The translations under genes were made by a program, and so were the position numbers. A stretch of 64,000 nt of DNA from Cognatishimia sp. 1_MG-2023 (lineage in GTDB: Bacteria; Pseudomonadota; Alphaproteobacteria; Rhodobacterales; Rhodobacteraceae). The notes below the pieces were generated by a model, which made no database searches, was not told the origin of the DNA, and saw only the letters and a list, made by a program, of their open reading frames with translations. The first letter of the stretch is position 1. Every line of letters begins with the position of its first letter. Shown here piece after piece: positions 61,956 through 64,000 of this stretch. The stretch is from assembly GCF_030548175.1 (NCBI RefSeq), contig NZ_JAUORX010000003.1, forward strand, positions 186,001 to 250,000, given 5' to 3'.

Positions 61956-62384
61956 ATGACAGCGGCAAAATCGGGCGATACAGTCCGTATTCACTACACC
62001 GGTACTTTGAGCGATGGAACACAATTTGACAGCTCTGAAGGCCGTGATCCGCTGGAGTTCCAACTGGGATCTGGCCAAGTTATCAAGGGCTTCGACGATG
62101 GTGTGACCGGCATGACCGTCGGTGAGAAGAAGACAGTGAACATTCCTTGCGAAGATGCTTATGGCCCAGCAAATGATGCAATGAAACAGGACGTGCCACG
62201 CGAACAAATCCCGGCAGAGATTCCTTTGGAAGTTGGTCTGATGCTTCAGATGCAAGGCCCAGACGGTCAGGTTCTGCCGGTCAAAGTGGTTAACATCACT
62301 GACGAAGCCGTCACTTTGGATGCCAACCACGAGCTTGCAGGCAAAGACCTGACGTTCGCTTTGGAACTGGTTTCGATCGCTTAA
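61956..62384 (+). CDS. FKBP-type peptidyl-prolyl isomerase (SlyD-like)
   Basis: 142-residue cytoplasmic SlyD-like isomerase/chaperone. The FKBP part is split by an insert-in-flap domain: VRIHYTGTLSDGTQFDSS ... GSGQVIKGFDDGVTGM, then the IF region (about 65-120, PCEDAYGPANDAMKQDVP), then DLTFALELVSIA. The His-rich metal-binding tail of E. coli SlyD is absent. Start ATG 61956 after TTAGGAC; upstream codons to 61875 do not resemble the family. Followed at once by a family B repeat. Confidence 0.9.
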   Translation: MTAAKSGDTVRIHYTGTLSDGTQFDSSEGRDPLEFQLGSGQVIKGFDDGVTGMTVGEKKTVNIPCEDAYGPANDAMKQDVPREQIPAEIPLEVGLMLQMQGPDGQVLPVKVVNITDEAVTLDANHELAGKDLTFALELVSIA

Positions 62385-62442
62385 TTTACCATTGGTAAAT
62401 GTGGAAATTCGTACGGTTCGCGGTCTGAAACGTACGATTCCT
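62385..62442 (+). repeat. Dispersed palindromic repeat, family B, copy 2
   Basis: Opens with the palindrome TTTACCA-T-TGGTAAA, then GTGGAAATTCGTACG, a short centre and CGTACGATTCC that pairs back with GGAA..TCGTACG. Copy 1 lies at 33745-33797. It begins directly after the FKBP stop codon and lies between convergent genes. Confidence 0.75.
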
Positions 62443-62452
62443 TTGCAGAGGA

Positions 62453-63331
62453 TCAGGCCCACTGGACCTCTGCCAGCCAATCCTTAACAGCATTCACGGC
62501 GGCACTGCTGTTTTGGCTTGTATGAGACAATAACCAGACATCTCGTTTCGGAAGCGGAGGCAATCCTCTGGGCCGGACAAGTTCGCGCAAGCGACGGTCC
62601 ATCGCGGCGACGCGGCGGGGCAGGATGGTTTTGCCGATACCTGCGGCGACGGCTTCGAAGGCAGTGGTTGCGTCTAGGACTGTTAACGCATTGGCTCCGT
62701 CAGGGCTGGCGGCAATGGCGGCGTTCAGCCAGATCGCTTGTGGGAAAGATGCCTGTGACTCGTCATAGCCGATCCAAGCGGTTGTGTCGGTTGTGTCGCT
62801 GGTCGCTTCGGCGTGTCCAAAGACGGCGTAGTGCAATTGTCCGATCCGACGCGCGGTGGTTTTTAATCCGCCGGCCACAGGGCGGGCGAGGCGGATGGCG
62901 AGGTCTGCTTCGCGTTTTGTTAGGTCGATGTTACGGGTTTCGGGGACAAGTTCGATTGTGATGTTCGGGTGGCTTTGCTGAATGCGCTTTAGCTCTGGCA
63001 CAAGGATGCGATTGATCACCAGTGGCACGGCGCTGACACGGACAATACCGCTGGTTGATGTGCCTAGGTTGCTGGCGAGGTCGCGGATGTCCGCGTTTTG
63101 TTGTTCGATGACTTCGGCATGTTCGATGATCTCTAGGCCGATGTCGGAGAGTTCGTAGCCATTCAGGCCGCCCTTTTGGATCAGCTTTACGTTCAGCTTG
63201 TTTTCCAATGCTGCGATACGCCGGGAGACGGTGGTTTCACTGACGCCTGCTTTTCGTCCAGCTTCGGAGAAGGAGCCGGTGCGGTGGATGGCGAGAAGGT
63301 ATTTTAGGTCGTTCCAATCATGATCCTGCAT
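62453..63331 (-). CDS. LysR-family transcription regulator
   Basis: 292 residues: N-terminal winged helix (about 5-65) with LAIHRTGSFSEAGRKAGVS and TVSRRIAALE, then a periplasmic-binding-type effector domain from about 90. Start ATG 63329-63331; the 14-codon longer reading is unlikely. It is divergent from the YciI-like gene across 88 bases, the arrangement expected if it controls that gene. The effector is unknown. Confidence 0.88.
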   Translation of the reverse strand: MQDHDWNDLKYLLAIHRTGSFSEAGRKAGVSETTVSRRIAALENKLNVKLIQKGGLNGYELSDIGLEIIEHAEVIEQQNADIRDLASNLGTSTSGIVRVSAVPLVINRILVPELKRIQQSHPNITIELVPETRNIDLTKREADLAIRLARPVAGGLKTTARRIGQLHYAVFGHAEATSDTTDTTAWIGYDESQASFPQAIWLNAAIAASPDGANALTVLDATTAFEAVAAGIGKTILPRRVAAMDRRLRELVRPRGLPPLPKRDVWLLSHTSQNSSAAVNAVKDWLAEVQWA

Positions 63332-63419
63332 AATTGCAGAATGACTCAGCAATAATGCTGGCACAAGGATCAATTCCGCTGTGTTATTTTATTTCGTGAC
63401 GGATTTGGGAGGATCTAAA

Positions 63420-63731
63420 ATGCAATATGTTGTTCTGTTCGAAAATGACCCAGAGACCTGTGTAACCATTCGCCTGAGTTACCTGCCTCTACATTTGGAA
63501 TTCTTGAAACGAAACGCGGAAACGATCTCTGCTGCGGGCAATCTGTCGGATGGGATTGATAACGCGAATGAGGCGCTTTGGGTGATGACGGCCGAAACGG
63601 AAGAAGACGTCGTGCGCTATGTGCGCGAAGATCCGTTTTGGGCGACGGGGCTACGGAAGTCTTTTAGAATTATGCAGTGGCGCCAGTGGTTTGTGGGTGA
63701 CTTGGCAGAGGAACACCTGAGCGCAGCTTGA
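63420..63731 (+). CDS. YciI-like protein
   Basis: 103-residue dimeric ferredoxin-like protein of the YciI superfamily. Typical signs are a short N-terminal strand MQYVVLFEND, a His in the first helix (LHLEFLKRN) and the closing VRYVREDPFWATGL. Exact function is unknown in most members. GGGAGG lies 7 bases before the ATG at 63420. Control by the divergent LysR regulator is likely from the arrangement. Confidence 0.8.
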   Translation: MQYVVLFENDPETCVTIRLSYLPLHLEFLKRNAETISAAGNLSDGIDNANEALWVMTAETEEDVVRYVREDPFWATGLRKSFRIMQWRQWFVGDLAEEHLSAA

Positions 63732-63768
63732 TTGAATAAACTGGCATTTCATCCTCCCTGAAATGCAA

Positions 63769-63800
63769 AAAGGCCCTGCGATTGCAGGGCCTTTCTTTTT
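63769..63800. terminator. Bidirectional rho-independent terminator
   Basis: AAAGGCCCTGC (63769-63779) and GCAGGGCCTTT (63784-63794) form an 11-bp perfect stem with GATT loop, with A-run on one side and T-rich on the other; it serves the convergent YciI-like and FabI-like genes. Confidence 0.9.
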
Positions 63801-63815
63801 GGTCTGTCGCCTGAA

Positions 63816-64000
63816 TTAGAGGTTTTCAGGTTGAGGCATGCCCAGCACGTGATAGCCGCCATCGACACGGATGATTTCGCCCGTGGTATAAGCCCCAGCA
63901 TCGGATGCCAGATAAACGGCTGTGCCGCCCACGGCTTCGAGTGTTGCGTTGGAACGCATTGGTGCGTTGGCTTCGGTCTGACGGAAGGTCTTGCGTGCGC
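63816..64000 (-). CDS. FabI-like enoyl-ACP reductase, C-terminal part (cut by window edge)
   Basis: The last 61 residues of a short-chain reductase lie in the window. The stretch LEAVGGTAVYLASDAGAYTT followed by GEIIRVDGGYHVLGM and the terminal PQPENL match the second FabI-like enoyl-acyl carrier protein reductase of Roseobacters, the last step of fatty-acid elongation. The catalytic Tyr/Lys and NAD-binding part are outside the window, so another SDR cannot be excluded. Confidence 0.7.
   Translation of the reverse strand, partial: ARKTFRQTEANAPMRSNATLEAVGGTAVYLASDAGAYTTGEIIRVDGGYHVLGMPQPENL

Noticed and set aside
1-64000. Search by eye for CRISPR arrays, insertion sequences, prophage genes, tRNA and rRNA genes
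   Set aside because: No regularly spaced repeat, transposase, phage structural gene, tRNA T-arm pattern or rRNA stretch was noticed; a tRNA could be missed without a folding search. The XerC-like recombinase fits a housekeeping role because of its DUF484 neighbour.

Overview
This window comes from a chromosome of an alphaproteobacterium, most likely a marine member of the Rhodobacteraceae (Roseobacter group). That placement rests on gene content and order: a pyruvate carboxylase of the roseobacterial type, the ybgC-tolQRAB-pal-cpoB-tilS-ftsH run, a nasTS-nrt-nirBD-nasA-cysG nitrate locus, fhs next to folD, a ligase-associated helicase with PdeM, and two families of short intergenic repeats that I recognise from this family. 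I see no rRNA, tRNA, insertion sequence, prophage or CRISPR array. Genes are dense, with many 1-4 base stop/start overlaps (ATGA, TTGA, GTGA).

Layout. 1-5.4 kb: 5' part of pyruvate carboxylase (minus), a membrane diguanylate cyclase (minus) and a UvrD/PcrA helicase (plus). 5.4-10.2 kb: the stress triad PrkA kinase, DUF444 protein and SpoVR (minus operon). 10.6-23.2 kb: a complete assimilatory nitrate locus on the minus strand, read as nasT-nasS, then a leader with an ANTAR-type two-hexaloop antiterminator, then nrtA-nrtB-(fused double ATPase)-nirB-nirD-nasA-cysG. 23.4-33.7 kb: XerC-type recombinase, DUF484 protein, transaldolase-like aldolase, PriA, an MFS carrier, PrmA, two small proteins and ruvCAB. 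33.7-38.9 kb: an accessory stretch with repeats, small unknown proteins, a racemase/DUF1611 pair, a secreted seven-repeat cysteine-rich protein and about 0.66 kb without a gene. 38.9-48.4 kb: the Tol-Pal envelope locus, tilS and ftsH. 48.6-51.5 kb: fhs, chorismate mutase and folD. 51.7-57.4 kb: membrane LytTR regulator, PdeM, Lhr-type helicase, a two-cysteine ArsR regulator and an MFS efflux carrier. 57.4-59.0 kb: a PcaB-like and a PcaD-like gene that both lack key catalytic features. 59.0-64.0 kb: a nuclease-family protein, alpha/beta hydrolase, haloacid dehalogenase, FKBP, a LysR regulator, a YciI-like protein and the 3' end of a FabI-like reductase.

How the parts work together. The nitrate locus is self-contained: uptake (NrtA, NrtB, ATPase), reduction of nitrate (NasA) and nitrite (NirBD), the sirohaem supply step (CysG) and a nitrate-sensing NasS/NasT pair whose RNA target can be drawn in the leader. 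Its CysG keeps the dehydrogenase half but has only a damaged remnant of the methyltransferase half, so uroporphyrinogen methylation must come from elsewhere. The observations most worth a second look are the ANTAR leader, the paired loss of catalytic features in the PcaB/PcaD-like genes, the seven-repeat Trp/Cys secreted protein, the racemase-DUF1611 pair, and the ArsR regulator whose two cysteines match the spacing of the SqrR persulfide sensor and which appears co-transcribed with a DNA-repair helicase.
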